This document shows, piece by piece, positions 12,189 to 59,640 of a stretch of 64,000 nt of DNA. The translations under genes were made by a program, and so were the position numbers. The notes under the pieces are model-generated. The model was given only the letters and a program-made list of their open reading frames with translations, ran no database searches and had not been told where the DNA came from. Positions within the stretch are counted from its first letter, which is position 1. Each line of letters begins with the position of its first letter. Source of the DNA: Valencia hispanica (taxonomy: Eukaryota > Chordata > Actinopteri > Cyprinodontiformes > Valenciidae); the NCBI GenBank assembly GCA_963556495.2, contig OY747721.1, positions 9,272,149 to 9,336,148 on the forward strand, in the 5' to 3' direction.

Positions 12189-13244
12189 CTAACTCAAATT
12201 CCACCCTGCAACTATGACTACAGGCTAGAAGGGAAGTTTTTATAACTATAAATATTAATTAGACTGATTAAAATATTTTTGTCTAGAGTTTAACAATCTC
12301 TCGGGAGCCTAAAGAAAGTGATTTGCAACCTAATTTTGACAAAGATTTTGACTAAAATGAGGGGAAAACTGAAATTGACGATTAACTCTCTCTTTGCCTG
12401 TTTGTGTTTCAGCTCTTGTGGGGTTGTGCATCTCTTATCTGTGGCCAATAGATAAAAACAAATGTGACAAAAAAAACTGTGCAACTAGGTATGATTCAAT
12501 TAATCAACTTAATAAACATAACCTTTCACCAACAGGTCTTGTCTTGCAAAATTGGTGCCCTTGTGGTAAACATTACTCAGTGCAACATTAAAAACTTTCC
12601 AGGCTGCAGAGGTGCTTTAGAACCATTAGTAACTCAGCATTGAAAAGTAAAATGCATTTTTTACATTTTATGAACAATAACACATAACATAACCATCAGA
12701 GTTTTTTTTGTTCTTCAATCTTTCAGTTCTGCTCCAAACTAACACAGATATACCTTTGAAATGAACTTTAAAGATAATGAAATGTAGTTAAGTTTGGTTA
12801 AAACATAGAGAAAGCATTACAAGTTTCATTCTCTGAAACAGTGTAGTGCTAAATTTTTTTTACAAATAAAAAAGTCTATGGCATTCTTAATTATCTTTAT
12901 ATAAGCAACACTGTCAGACTGAAACACATGAAAAAGATTGGAATACTTCGCTTCTTAAGACAAATCCAAATCTGGGCCCGGTGAAGTTGAACCATATATG
13001 AACATCCCCATTCAGAGAATGTTGTTGTTTGAAGTGTTTAACAATGTTATAGCTGTGCTTATGTAAACTTAACTTCTGTGTGTATTTTCACTGCTCTATC
13101 ATCCTAAATGTGATCTTGTTGTTGTTTGTGACACATGTTCCATCTCCTTATAACCACTGGTTCTCATCTGCTTTCTGGCAGAGTACTGTGTACTGTATAT
13201 CCGCAAGAAAAATACTCCCTCCAAATCAAATAATTGTGTGGATC
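12189..13244. other. Intronic sequence, no feature recognised
   Basis: AT-rich, with no exon or repeat end recognised. Confidence 0.45.
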
Positions 13245-13445
13245 ACATTTCTAAATGGTTGCACAGTGACACAGTTGTTAACACTGTTGGTTTGCAGCAA
13301 GAAGGTTTTGGGTTCAAATCCCAGTATGGGGTCTTTCTGCATTGAGTTAGCATGTTCTCCCAGTGCATGATTGGGGTTTCTCCATGAACTCCTGCTTCCT
13401 CCCATGGGTCAATTAGAAAAGACTAATTGATGGGTTCACTGATTC
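13245..13445 (+). repeat. tRNA-derived SINE head fragment
   Basis: The sequence carries a box-B-like RNA polymerase III motif (GGTTCAAATCC at 13311-13321) preceded by CAGCAAGAAGGTTTTGG, then GGTCTTTCTGCATTGAG and CATGTTCTCCC. These are the landmarks of the 5' part of the fish SINE-like family whose tail is seen at 12055. It is truncated after the TTAATTGG-type region. It is not a functional tRNA gene: no cloverleaf can be drawn. Confidence 0.75.
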
Positions 13446-16409
13446 TTTCTTTGAGTCTGCGTCAAACCCCAGAGCATTGCACTTCTGGGAAAGGAGACTT
13501 CAGTGGGGCTTATCAGCCAATCAGAGGTGAACTTTGAGATTAGACAGCCAATTAAAAAAAACAACCCAAATGTTAACAATCTACCATTGAAGTCAAATCA
13601 TATGACTTGGCATTTCACTCTACTGCTTAAAAAGGTTTAGTGCACTATTCAAATTTAAAAGTTACAACAAATTACGCATTACAGAATTTCTTAATTGGCA
13701 AAGTAAATTTCATTAATCCCTGTGACCCTGCAAAGATGAGAGGCATAGATACAGGATGGATAGACGGAATTTCATTCATATTAAGAAAAACCTATACAAA
13801 TATTAACAGACATATAGACAAAACTCTTTTTTAGTATAACATTTTTTAATGCATAAAAACTTTGCATATGTCTATGCATAAAGGTTTGGTTCAATTGTAT
13901 GGTTCTGGGACGCCACTTGCATGAAATAAGGTTTATTTGACTAGATCTTAAAACTCCACCAAGGACATTTTTAGGACTTTGGAAGTTGAGATCTGATGTG
14001 CTTGTGTGCACTACATGAGCATTAGCTCAACTGAGAATATTGATAGTGAGTGGGGAATGTGATCTGATAATCAACTGTGTTAGACTTTTAATGCATACGA
14101 TACTGGGTGTTTTGTAGTGACTTCATTTTAAATGGAATCCAGCTTGTTTGGGTGTTCAGTCATTTAATGAGTGTACAGGTATTCTCTCAAGTTGCTCTTT
14201 CAGCCCTATCTAGTCACCACTTTGGAGAGGATAAAACCGGAAGATATTAAAGGTAGCTGAGGTCTGCTAAGATGTCAATTGAAATCCGGAGCTGAGGGAA
14301 ATAAAAACAGGAAGGTGCAGAGAAGAAAATGCAAAAGGCGATGTGTATGAACAGGGTAGAAGTGGAAAATTGAGGTTTCTATGGAGAAGACATGGAGAAA
14401 GGCAAGCTGACATATACTAGAAAAACAAGAAGTTTAACAGAGGATGATAGCGGCAGAGGGAGAGTTTTAGAGCAGCACAAAAAAGCCTATATTGCTTGAT
14501 AGGTTTTCATTTGTGCAGCTGCTGCACCAACTAAATTGAATAAACTGAGCTCAAAACTTGTTCCTAACTTTTTAGTTTTGAGTGAATTATGCAAATGTCT
14601 GGAGGAACACAGTCATTTACATGTAGAATGAGTTTAGGCAGTTTTGCATCCATCTGTAGTATGTGTATGTGACTCCAAATGAGAATAATATTAATGATAT
14701 TCTTTCCTTCTGCTTTGCTTTCTAATATGGTATGAGGAATTTTAATTGAATGAGAGAAAGGCTCAGTTCTTGCACAAAAGGGTACAATGCTTGCGTACTA
14801 TTAGATCTCCCGTTAATAGATATGTTTTTGGAAGCAGTATAGATGCATAAATTTTTTTAATGATTTGTATTGGTGAAATCCTATCTGTTCAGATGAAATA
14901 TGAAATTTTAGTTAAAGAATGAACTACTGTATCGCTGTGATGGTGCATTGTTGTTATTCTCAGCAGCAGCTTCTACTGTTTGAAACGGAATCATGTGAGT
15001 GGAATGTATTATGTCATTGCAAAAATCTCAGTTTTCACAAAATCCTGAAGTTTTTTACTAGAGTAGACTGATGAATGGGAGATGATCAGGCAGATTGATA
15101 CAGCTAGCAGTGGCACCAATACCCACCCCTATAAATCTGCCGAAACATATCATCACAGTGCAACACAGAGAACACAATGGACAAACAACCATGCATGCAC
15201 AGACTTAATGGACTACACTACCCTACATAAAGGCAAGTTAGAGGGACAAAATAATCTAACATTTATGTCTAAGAGAAAGCTGGAGTAGCTGAAGAGAACC
15301 AATGAATACTTGGGGCAAACACATAGAAACATACCTAAATAAAACCAGTAAAATGCTTGCTTTTGGTTTGGCATATCATCTCAAAAATTGTAGTAGTACT
15401 GTAGATCCAGAGGTGAGCCTAAGAGCCAGCAGCAGCCATTGTAAAAAACTAATTTTCCTGAGAAAACAGCTACAAACTTCATAATAGTATTTGTAATGTG
15501 ATGTAGTAAATGCTTTTTCACGGCAGACATTTTGACCTGGATCATTAAAAAGAGCTCAAATATGAATAATGAAAATAGTAAATGATAATAACCAACTCTA
15601 AATGTCACATCATGCCTCTTTAAAAGCTGACATCTACATATACTGCTGTAAAAGTGAAATCAAACCAAGCAACCATCTATTGTTGTGTCATATGTAAGGC
15701 CTGTGGTGGGATATCAGTAGCTGGTCTTGTGTGATGTTTCCCCACACACAGCATTAAACTCTTCAGTGCATTTATTCAATAAGCTTCAGTTTTATATTTA
15801 CTCAAGTAGAGCAGGTGGTTCATTAAGCAATTGACTTGGCCGGAAGTGAACAAACACCCTCAACACACAGCCCCTCTAACTCTCCAACAACATAATTTAT
15901 CACTTTGTGAAGACTTGATGGCCCAGCCAGTTGGTTGCCCCTGCTGTAATGTTTAGCCAGCTGTGACGCTTGGCCTAATGACTGGAGTGGGTTTTCTTAA
16001 TGGAGCAAAACCCTGCTGGAAATTTGAGGTTTGGCAGGTTCAAAAAGAAAATCAGTCAAAGATGCGAGCTCAGAAAAGTGCCGGCCACCTGCAAAGGAAG
16101 GCAGATCGATCCAATAAAGCACATGTTACTTGTTTAATTTTCTTATTTTCCTAATTCTAAAATGAGCTTTATCATCAAAATCAAGCATATGCTTAAATAG
16201 CTTAATGCTTTAATAGTTCAAGAACTTTTGTATTTCTGAACCCAGGAAAGTCATAAGATGGTACCTATGGTTAGTATTGTTACTGCTCATTGAGCTGGTG
16301 CAGTCTGCATGGGCTGCCCGAGCCAGCAGAATTTTTTGTTATTCCCCAATTTCCAGTTATGTTCCAAAGATGAATAAAGCCAGAATTCAGCCTGGTCTCA
16401 TGATAAAAC
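13446..16409. other. Intronic sequence, largely unassigned
   Basis: No exon, RNA gene or definite transposon was recognised. The segment 15830-16100 is less AT-rich and looks like unique sequence; a conserved non-coding element there is possible but unsupported without comparison. Confidence 0.4.
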
Positions 16410-17138
16410 TAGGGATGTCAAACGATTAAAATTTTTAATCTAATTAATCACAGGGTAGCTGTAGATTAATCACGATTAAATAACATTCCTAAAAATTACC
16501 GAAAAAGTAAAATTTTTGGTGTAAATAAAGGATGAAACCGGAAGCTGTTGCTCTTTTTTTTTTAAGGAAATACAGGAGAGATGCATGGAACTTTTTTTTT
16601 AATTCCACAATCACCTTTACATGTGGAGCTTTTTACCTATTCATCTTTTAGCCAGTTTCTTAAGCAAACTACCATTTTATGAATGTAAAGCGGACAGTTT
16701 CTTATTAAATTTTGGACAACCCTGAGCATCCTCTTCATGGGATTATCCTACAACAACGGTGTCTTCGGTCAGAGGCTTTTTCAGTCCTGCTACAGGAGAT
16801 AATTCCTGCCTACAGCCAACAGGATCTACAATAGCTCCTTGAAAAATTAAATAATATGAGCTACAACAGCACTTAATTTCTCTCTGCGAGGAATTAAGTA
16901 TTTTTTAATTGAAATTTTTTGACTATTAGAGGGATTATTTGTTTATCAACATCAAACCTTTACATTACTCCCTGGTTCACACAGTTATTATTTGCAGTTA
17001 TCAAACAGTCGTCATGCTATTTACGTGACAAGCGAGCACTGCGAGCACCGTGCATGCGTTAATTGCGTTAAAACAATTAATGGCATTAATTCCACAAATT
17101 AATCGGCCCGCATTAATGCATTAATTTTGACAGCCCTA
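16410..17138. mobile_element. Non-autonomous hAT element with 8-bp target-site duplication
   Basis: The element begins TAGGGATGTCAAACGATTAA and ends with the inverse form (…TTTTGACAGCCCTA), i.e. terminal repeats TAGGG(A/C)TGTCAAA. It is flanked on both sides by the identical 8-mer GATAAAAC (16402-16409 and 17139-17146), the length expected for hAT transposases. The 729 bp between carry no transposase. The inner ends are rich in ATTAAT/GCGTTAAT repeats, a hallmark of this abundant fish MITE type. Confidence 0.93.
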
Positions 17139-17294
17139 GATAAAACATGAAATTCTGTAGGCATAAAATTATATCTGTTGTATTTATGCAAATCTGTAGC
17201 CAGCATGACTGGCTGGTCCATATCTGTGTTCTTTTTGACTGGTCTGCAACTCAACACGTTATGATGGCAAAGATGATTTGACACTGTTAAAAGA

Positions 17295-17505
17295 TAATGG
17301 CTTTCTTCCTTTCTCTTTTCCATAAAGGCTAGATATGTTGAGTTCGCGAATAATAGTTCAATAAACAGATACTTCCTCCTGAGCTTTGGGTCTCTTCAGT
17401 CACAATGGGCCTTGATGATCCTCTTGTTAGCTCTGTCAGTCTAAGTGGATTGTTGTGCTTTGTTAGGTTTACAGTTGTTTCAAACTCTTTCCATTTTCCA
17501 ATGTC
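17295..17505 (-). mobile_element. Internal fragment of a Tc1-like transposon
   Basis: The stretch around CCATAAAGGCTAGATATGTT, then GGGCCTTGATGATCCTCTTG and AAACTCTTTCCATTTTCCAA, matches the reversed transposase region of the same Tc1 family as 6471. No terminal repeats are present. Confidence 0.65.
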
Positions 17506-17815
17506 TCCGCCAAGGAGGTTATGTTTTTGTCAGGGTTGGTTTGTTTGTCTGTTAGTTAGCAACATAACTCAAAAAGTTATTTTGGATTTTGATTAAAATT
17601 TCAGGATATATCTGCAATGGGATCAAGAATCAGTGATTAGAATTTGGAGATTGATCCTAAACACGCCAAAACCGAAAAAGTGATTTTCGTGAATAACTCA
17701 ACTGAACTAATAATGATATCATTGTGAATCCAATTGCTAAAGGTAAAGTTGCTATGTTTTCATGGTCAAGGAATCTAAAAATGTTACAAAATCATTACAA
17801 CATTGGGGGGGACTG
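17506..17815. repeat. Interspersed repeat starting CCGCCAAGGAGGTTATG
   Basis: Contains CTCCGCCAAGGAGGTTATGT followed by the GTCTGTTAGTTAGCAACATA/ACTCAAAAAGTTAT words of a widespread repeat found in many aquatic animal genomes. A related segment is embedded at about 10165-10230. No coding potential. Confidence 0.55.
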
Positions 17816-18319
17816 AGCTGCCTAGTCAGAATTCTGCGCTCTCCGAGTGCTTTTCTAGTTGCTTGATTGGATATTGTTTTGTAATCTAACCATTGTTTTG
17901 TAAATCATGGCTGCTTATCTTAAAGCTTTTGTATTAGGACTGCAAAAATATTTGGAAAACATGAAGTTGTCTCTGGGTACTCAGACTTTTGACCACAATT
18001 CAAAGTGATGCCTATGAGGTTCATTTCTATGGGTTAAGGACACTGTCAAAAGAAAAGCGTATTCACAGGTTAAAATGTGTGCATATTTGTCAATAGTTGT
18101 GCATAACTACAAATTTGTAAACTATTGAATGAACCAAACCACACATAAAACAGAAGTGTATATTTTCCCTGTGAGAATGCAGTTTCAAAAGTTACATCTA
18201 AAATAAATCACAAATACAAATTACACATTTACATTTGTGGTTTCCTCATTATGAACACGAGGAGCGATGAGCTTGAGAATACACATTTCTTCTTTGAGAA
18301 TACGAATCTGCAACTGGGA

Positions 18320-18545
18320 GCATGGTCACGTGATCAAGGGTTTATCAATGGAGCTTAGATAAGTCGATGAACACCGCACCGGTCCAGACTCCAGGGGGCG
18401 GTAGTGAACCTGCTTCTTGGTTTGTCATTTTGGCGCTATGAAGTTGAACAACCTGTCTGTCGCTACCCGATCGGCACCGGAAACCCGATCCATACCACGC
18501 ATGCGCAAAACGTGTCTACTTCCGGTCAAAGCATTTTACGATAGA
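18320..18545. promoter_or_regulatory. CpG-rich, promoter-like motif cluster inside the inverted-repeat element
   Basis: In an AT-rich region this 225-bp block carries a USF-type E-box (GTCACGTGATC, 18325), a CTCF-like core (CCAGGGGGCGGTAGTG, 18391), an NRF1-like site (ACGCATGCGCAAA, 18497) and an ETS-type site (ACTTCCGGTC, 18518). Such clusters are typical of housekeeping promoters. The motifs are visible; activity and any driven transcript are inferences. Confidence 0.35.
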
Positions 18546-18549
18546 TGTC

Positions 18550-19430
18550 GCAGAAAAAAAAATTCTTTATTAAATCAACCAGTATATACAAACAACCAGA
18601 GAATTTTCACGCCTGAACAGTAACAGACAATCTGTTTCATGCAGTACAGAGATTTCAGTAATACAGACAACTGAAACTTCAGTTGAATATATGGCATACA
18701 CAGATTGATCATCATAATCATACCGTCAGGTAGTTTAAAGAAAAAACGTAATACAAATGATAATAAACTAAACAGAACCATACATAGCGCAAATTATATT
18801 TTCATGTAGTTTTATAAAGAGAGAAAGAATAAAATAAAAAAATAAAAGAAATCTAACAAGGGGATACGTAACCATTTATATTAGTGAAAAGCTCTCAAAT
18901 AGTGAAAATAAAGTAATAGCGGACACACTATTAACTAATGTAAGGGATTTAGTAAATATTCTGAAATTATGTGTATAAAAATTGCCTAATAAAATTAAAC
19001 TATTAATAAGGGGATCATCATTTTTATTTAGTACAAATGAGTGAAATGTTATAGTCTGTATTCTCAGAGAGGGCAGATTGATACTCTTGGATTTCATTCA
19101 GTCCCAAAACTCTTTCCAAAAATTGCAGGTGAAGAAGACATGTTCCAAATTTTCAGTCTCATTGTCACAGCTAAAGCATCCATTAACATCTCCTTTGAAT
19201 CTAATTTTAATTAATTTGTTAGTTAAGTATATCTCATTAAATATTTAAAATTTTAATTCCTTAACCTTTGGAGGGATAGGATATGATAAGTACTTTTTCC
19301 TTATTTTGTTAATTTCTTCTACACCAAACATTTGTAGAATATATTGTCTTTTAATTTGGTTTGGAAAAAGATCTTTTGTTAGTAAAGACCTAAAAAATGT
19401 ATTTGTCATTCTTTTATCCGTAAATTAAAT
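18550..19430 (-). pseudogene. 5'-truncated Tx1-type LINE, ORF2 C-terminus and 3' end
   Basis: Reading the minus strand from about 19430 gives a reverse-transcriptase C-terminal region with the zinc-ribbon block CFSCDNETENLEHVFFTC, followed by NFWKEFWDWMKSK and then FYTHNFRIF. These are diagnostic of the terminal domain of Tx1/L1-like ORF2. At least one in-frame stop (after KELKF) kills the frame. An AATAAA signal on the minus strand lies near the 3' end (about 18563). The copy sits inside the long-inverted-repeat element at 18035-19784, so it inserted later. Confidence 0.85.
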
Positions 19431-19807
19431 GGCACAGGACCACGTTATCATTTTCACAGGTTTACTTTAACAATACTGAACACAAACGACAGATTTTAAG
19501 AGCATGGACGATAGATAAAGGTAGAAAGGGTGTGTTGCAATCTGGATTGTGAGGAAAAGGAGACATAACACAAGTTGTTGATGGAAATAAATGTGTAATC
19601 TGTATTTATGATTTATTTCAGATGTAACTTTTGAAACTCCATTCTCACAGGGAAAATATACACTTCTGTTTTATGTGTGGTTTGCTTCATTCAATAGTTT
19701 ACAAATTTGTAGCTATGCACAACTATTGACAAATATGCACACATGTTAATCTGTGAATATGCTTTTATTTTGACATTGTCCTTACCACATATTTTTTTCT
19801 TTTGAAG

Positions 19808-19820
19808 TTACCCTTAGGTA

Positions 19821-19852
<32 letters not shown>

Positions 19853-19968
19853 CATGAATGCTTTTTTGTCCGCTGACTCTGTATTGACCTGCATCTCACC
19901 TAATGACTGGTCCACCCACCCAGCCTCAACCCTGCACATATGAGTGGGCATACACAATGGATGGACAG
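19808..19968 (+). repeat. Diverged SINE tail with internal (TG)n
   Basis: A (TG)n run (about 19824-19851) is followed by TGAATGCTTTTTTGTCCGCT, ATCTCACCTAATGACTGG and ATACACAATGGATGGAC. This is the order found in the tail of the teleost SINE-like family at 12055 and 13245, so the dinucleotide run is part of the element. Confidence 0.6.
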
Positions 19969-20652
19969 ATATTTTTTAAATACTGCATATTCAATATATG
20001 ATCAGCTGTGATTGACCCACTGTTCTCTTCCTCTACTCTCATTCCATTGTTCCGTGTACCCCCTATGAACTTCAGCATTTCAGGCAATATCTTTTTTAAT
20101 CGTGTGTTAGCACATTGGGAAGTGAGAGTACAAGCAGCTGGATAAACACGTTGATAGTGAGCTGAGTGTGAATGCACTTGATGAAACATATATCTATCCA
20201 AGGAGTTCTTTGCTATGGTAAATTGAGCCCCCCAATATTTATACTTTAATACCAGTCCCTCAAAACAGTGTGCTACTGCAAGATTATTTGAAAACTAACA
20301 TATGGACTTTATTTGAAAGACATTAGAGTTCTGTAGGTTTTTTCAAATAGACATTTATAAAGAGTAATTGTTTAGGACCAAGCTCCCAGTTTCTCATAAT
20401 AATTTTTAAGATTGACGTCCTACCCTTTTGCCATCCAATTTCTAATCTATGAACACAGCATGTGTTTAACATTTTGTGATGAACTCACACCCAGCTTTGC
20501 CAAAAGAATTTTTTTTTGTGTGGATATTTCACATATTTAATTCACAGCCTCTTCTACCTTGCCAGATCTCAGCCATGCTTGAAGAATAAGTAGGCCAACA
20601 CGAATATTTTGTTTTTCAATCCATTAATATTGATTGACTGATCTTTTTCCAG

Positions 20653-56480
<35,828 letters not shown>

Positions 56481-58740
56481 CTTTACATTTCTATGAGGGG
56501 TGTAGTTTTACATACCATAACTTTTTTATTTGCTGTGGAGCTATGAAGATACAAACTAAAATGTATCTACTGGGATAACTTAAAGAGATGATGACTTTCA
56601 TTGTTGTATGATTGCACTCTTCCGAAAAGACTCTTTTTTTTAATCATACGAAACAAAGAAAGAGAACTAAGCTTTGTATAACTATGGTTAAAACTCCTCT
56701 TATCTTATTTGACAGAAGAAGATATAAACAGAAAAAAGACTGGGAAACGGTTAAGATATCTTTTTGTTACCTTTAAGTATCCTACTCTCATTAACATTTT
56801 ATATACTTTGCAAGTAAATTGCATCCCTGTTAATAGCAAGTTGGGCTCCAGTCGATGTTGTTCTCACCTAAATGTGTGAGGGGGACATGGTATTCTTACA
56901 AAAAGTTGAGTTGTTTTTATCACTGAACTGAGCTTCTGAACATGTCCAGTTTTGGTGTAACGAAAGTCAAGAAGTCTGCCAATCAGCCAGCTTCAGTAGA
57001 ACATAGCAAGACAGGGATCCTTTGTTGTTTTTTGTTTTGTTTTGTTTTATAGAAACCTTCAGTTTAGTCATTCAGATGTCAAACTAATACTCTATTAGCG
57101 CTTAACTTGGATAAAAAACACTTTGACAGTTAAAAACTCAAGACTTAACTTGGACTCATGGTCTGAAAGTCTAGTGTGCAAGCAGGTTTGCAGTAAGCCA
57201 CAGACTGCAGCTCTTACACGTGATGTGCATATTCTGTGAAAAGATGCATATGGTTTATTAGCCAGGAATGCTGTGGAATATTGGCTATTAATAGCTCATA
57301 ACTATTTGTTCATGCTTGCTCTAGCTTCACTGTTACAGTTGAACTGAATGACTTCAAGTCATTTCCAAATAAATCATACTAAAACCCTAGTACCAAATAA
57401 GCTGTTGTTGTCAATAAATCAATCACAACAAAGACAACTTCTCAAAATAAAGGAATCATCAATATTCTCTCTCACTCACTACATTGTGCCTCGCTTTATA
57501 TTTTGTAAATTACAACATACTTGTCAAAAGTTTTACTGTTTAGACTTGACCAAATCCGCAAATACTATAAGTCCAACTGTGTTCTGCCTTGTTGTGGAGT
57601 TGTTAACGGTTAGCTTCCACCAGTCTTGATGTGCTCTCCTCTCTGGCTCCCACCTTCCCGTGGGCGTTGCCAGGATATACTTCTACGTAGATAACACAGC
57701 TTTTTCTGACTTACTTGTTTCTGTTGTCTATCTTCTTTCTGTGGCTGATGCAGGCAACAGGGGTGGGAATTGTCCTACTCTGAGTGAAGGATCGTATTTC
57801 AAAGAGAGCTAGTTTTAAACGGTTTCTCAGTGAATGGGACTTTTAGAGGATTAAAAAAATCTCAAAATGCTATTCTCCATTGGATAGCGAAGGAGAGGAC
57901 ACTTTGATCACAGGGATTTACAGATGTCAGTTATATCATTACACTTGTATATTGTAAATTCATTCAGAAGACCAACATTAACTGGTATTATTTAAATTTT
58001 ATCATGTTTATTTTTAACATTGAAGGCCCATTTATATTTTCAATTAGCTATATGTCATACTATAACAAGTCTAAAAACAGTTTAGCTGCATATTATAACT
58101 TTTTTTAACTGTATCCTAATCATGTTCATGTTATTTCAGCCGGATGATGAATATTTGTATAATCACCTAAGAAATAGCCAAAATTTTGTTTCTAGACGAA
58201 ACAAAAAAGGAAAAATGACAGGAAAAGAAAATATCAGTTTTGTGACGCATGTATAGGTAAACCCGATATGAGTCAACCTCTGCTTCGTTCTGTTCAGAAA
58301 TTTGGATGTTGATATTTTTACTTTTAATCTATCCTGTTTCTCTTTATATTTAAAAAAATAATAATTTACTCTTGTCCTCTTTCATTTAGTACTCTTCATA
58401 CTTTCCCATTTATATTTTTTCCTGCTATCACTTCATAGTTATTAAGTGTCCATAATGTTTATTGTTTTGTTTGTTTATGTTTTTATAAGCCCTTATTTAT
58501 TCCTTGTCCCTTGTATTTTTTTGTTTTGTTTCTGTTTAATCTGTATGTACATTTTTTTAACATTTTTAGGTATCCTGTACTTTTACCTTCAGCACAGCAT
58601 CTGTTCATCCACATTGGTTAAATAGTCTTACTTTGTTTGATTTTGTTTTCAGACTAAGAGCTGTTTATATATAAAAGAAAAAAATAAGAACATTTGCTTA
58701 GACTGATTTTTTATTATTATAATTGATTGCAATAAAATGT
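56481..58740 (+). other. pcdh15: Probable 3' UTR of the CD1 transcript
   Basis: AT-rich, with no coding frame of note. Candidate polyadenylation signals AATAAA occur at 57368, 57413, 57446 and 58731. Which is used cannot be read from the sequence. No CD2- or CD3-type alternative exon was recognised here. Confidence 0.5.
58731..58736 (+). terminator. Candidate distal poly(A) signal
   Basis: AATAAA followed by a GT/T-rich stretch (GTTGTGTAGGGAGTTTTTTT), as expected for a cleavage site. It is one of several candidates. Confidence 0.35.
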
Positions 58741-58780
58741 TAATCAGTGTTGTGTAGGGAGTTTTTTTATCTTGGTTTAT

Positions 58781-58810
58781 GAATGAATGAATGAATGAAT
58801 GAATGAATTA
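58781..58810. repeat. (GAAT)n microsatellite
   Basis: About seven GAAT units in a row. Confidence 0.9.
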
Positions 58811-58860
58811 AATCTTTATTTGAACGTTAAAACATTGTAAAGTAAAAACAAATGTCCACA

Positions 58861-59640
58861 ATTCAATTCAGTTCAGTTTATTTATATAGCGCCAATTCAC
58901 AACAGATGTCATCTCAAGGCACTTAACAAGAAGTCATTTCAATACATTTATACAAACATTCCAATCAGTTAAAACGTTTCCTATTTAAGGAATCCCAGCA
59001 GATTGCGTCAGTCATTGGCGTGAGGTTGGGCCCCGTTGATGCAGACTTTCCAACCACAGCAATCCTTCACCAATCCCTCATACTGAGAAAACATGTAGCG
59101 ACGGTGGAGAGGAAAAACTCCCCTTTAACAGGAAGAAACCTCCAACAGAACCAGGCTCAGTAGGAGCGGCCATCTGCCACGACCGTCTGGGGGTTTGAGA
59201 AGACAGAGCAGAACACAGAAGGAACAGAAGATCTGATATAAGAGAACTTTCTATGTTACAGAAAGTAAAAAGTTGATAACAGGACACAGTGGATGTTCAG
59301 TTACTGGGAGCATCATCCCAGTCAATGGCCCCCGTCCAACAGGGCATTGCAGCCAAGGAGGATACCAGACCAGGTATATCTTCTATGAAGAGAAAAACAC
59401 TGAGAGAAAACAAAGTTAACAGTCGAAATAACAGAATGTACTGTAATACAACTGGAGAGTCGTAGGAAAGTAAACAAGGAATATAAACTAGGAAATAACA
59501 AGAAAAAATAAATATAATAATAAAACCTGCAGAAAAAAAGTTTTCATAGTCAGTTCGAAAAGGAGTAGGAAGAAGTCGATGCTATTAAATCCTACCCCCA
59601 TTGACTCAACCAAAATACACACCCATGTAGATATTTATAT
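58861..59640 (-). mobile_element. LINE 3' tail in antisense
   Basis: CAATTCAGTTCAGTTTATTT followed by ATATAGCGCCAATTCACAAC and GTCATCTCAAGGCACTTAAC is the reverse of the common 3' end of a fish LINE (…TTGAGATGAC…GAATTGGCGCTATATAAATAAA + ATTGA repeats). Further in, GAGAGGAAAAACTCCCCTTT and GAACCAGGCTCAGTAGGAGC belong to the same 3' region. It is a 5'-truncated, non-coding copy. Confidence 0.8.

Larger units (their letters stand above)
18035..19784. mobile_element. DNA element with 196-bp inverted terminal repeats, interrupted by a Tx1 LINE
   Basis: The arms 18035-18230 and 19589-19784 are inverted copies of one another with only a few mismatches over about 196 bp. Shared blocks include TATTTGTCAATAGTTGTGCA, CTACAAATTTGTAAACTATT and GAAGTGTATATTTTCCCTGT. 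Both arms begin TAAGGACA(C/A)TGTCAAAA. The space between them holds a CpG-rich block (about 18320-18545), an antisense Tx1 LINE (about 18550-19430) and a short right inner segment. No transposase belonging to the arms is visible, so the family is unknown. Confidence 0.88.

Noticed and set aside
13245..13445. Possible tRNA gene (box-B motif)
   Set aside because: No cloverleaf can be drawn; the surrounding words identify a SINE fragment.
15830..16100. Possible conserved non-coding element
   Set aside because: Only its lower AT content stands out; conservation cannot be judged from one sequence.
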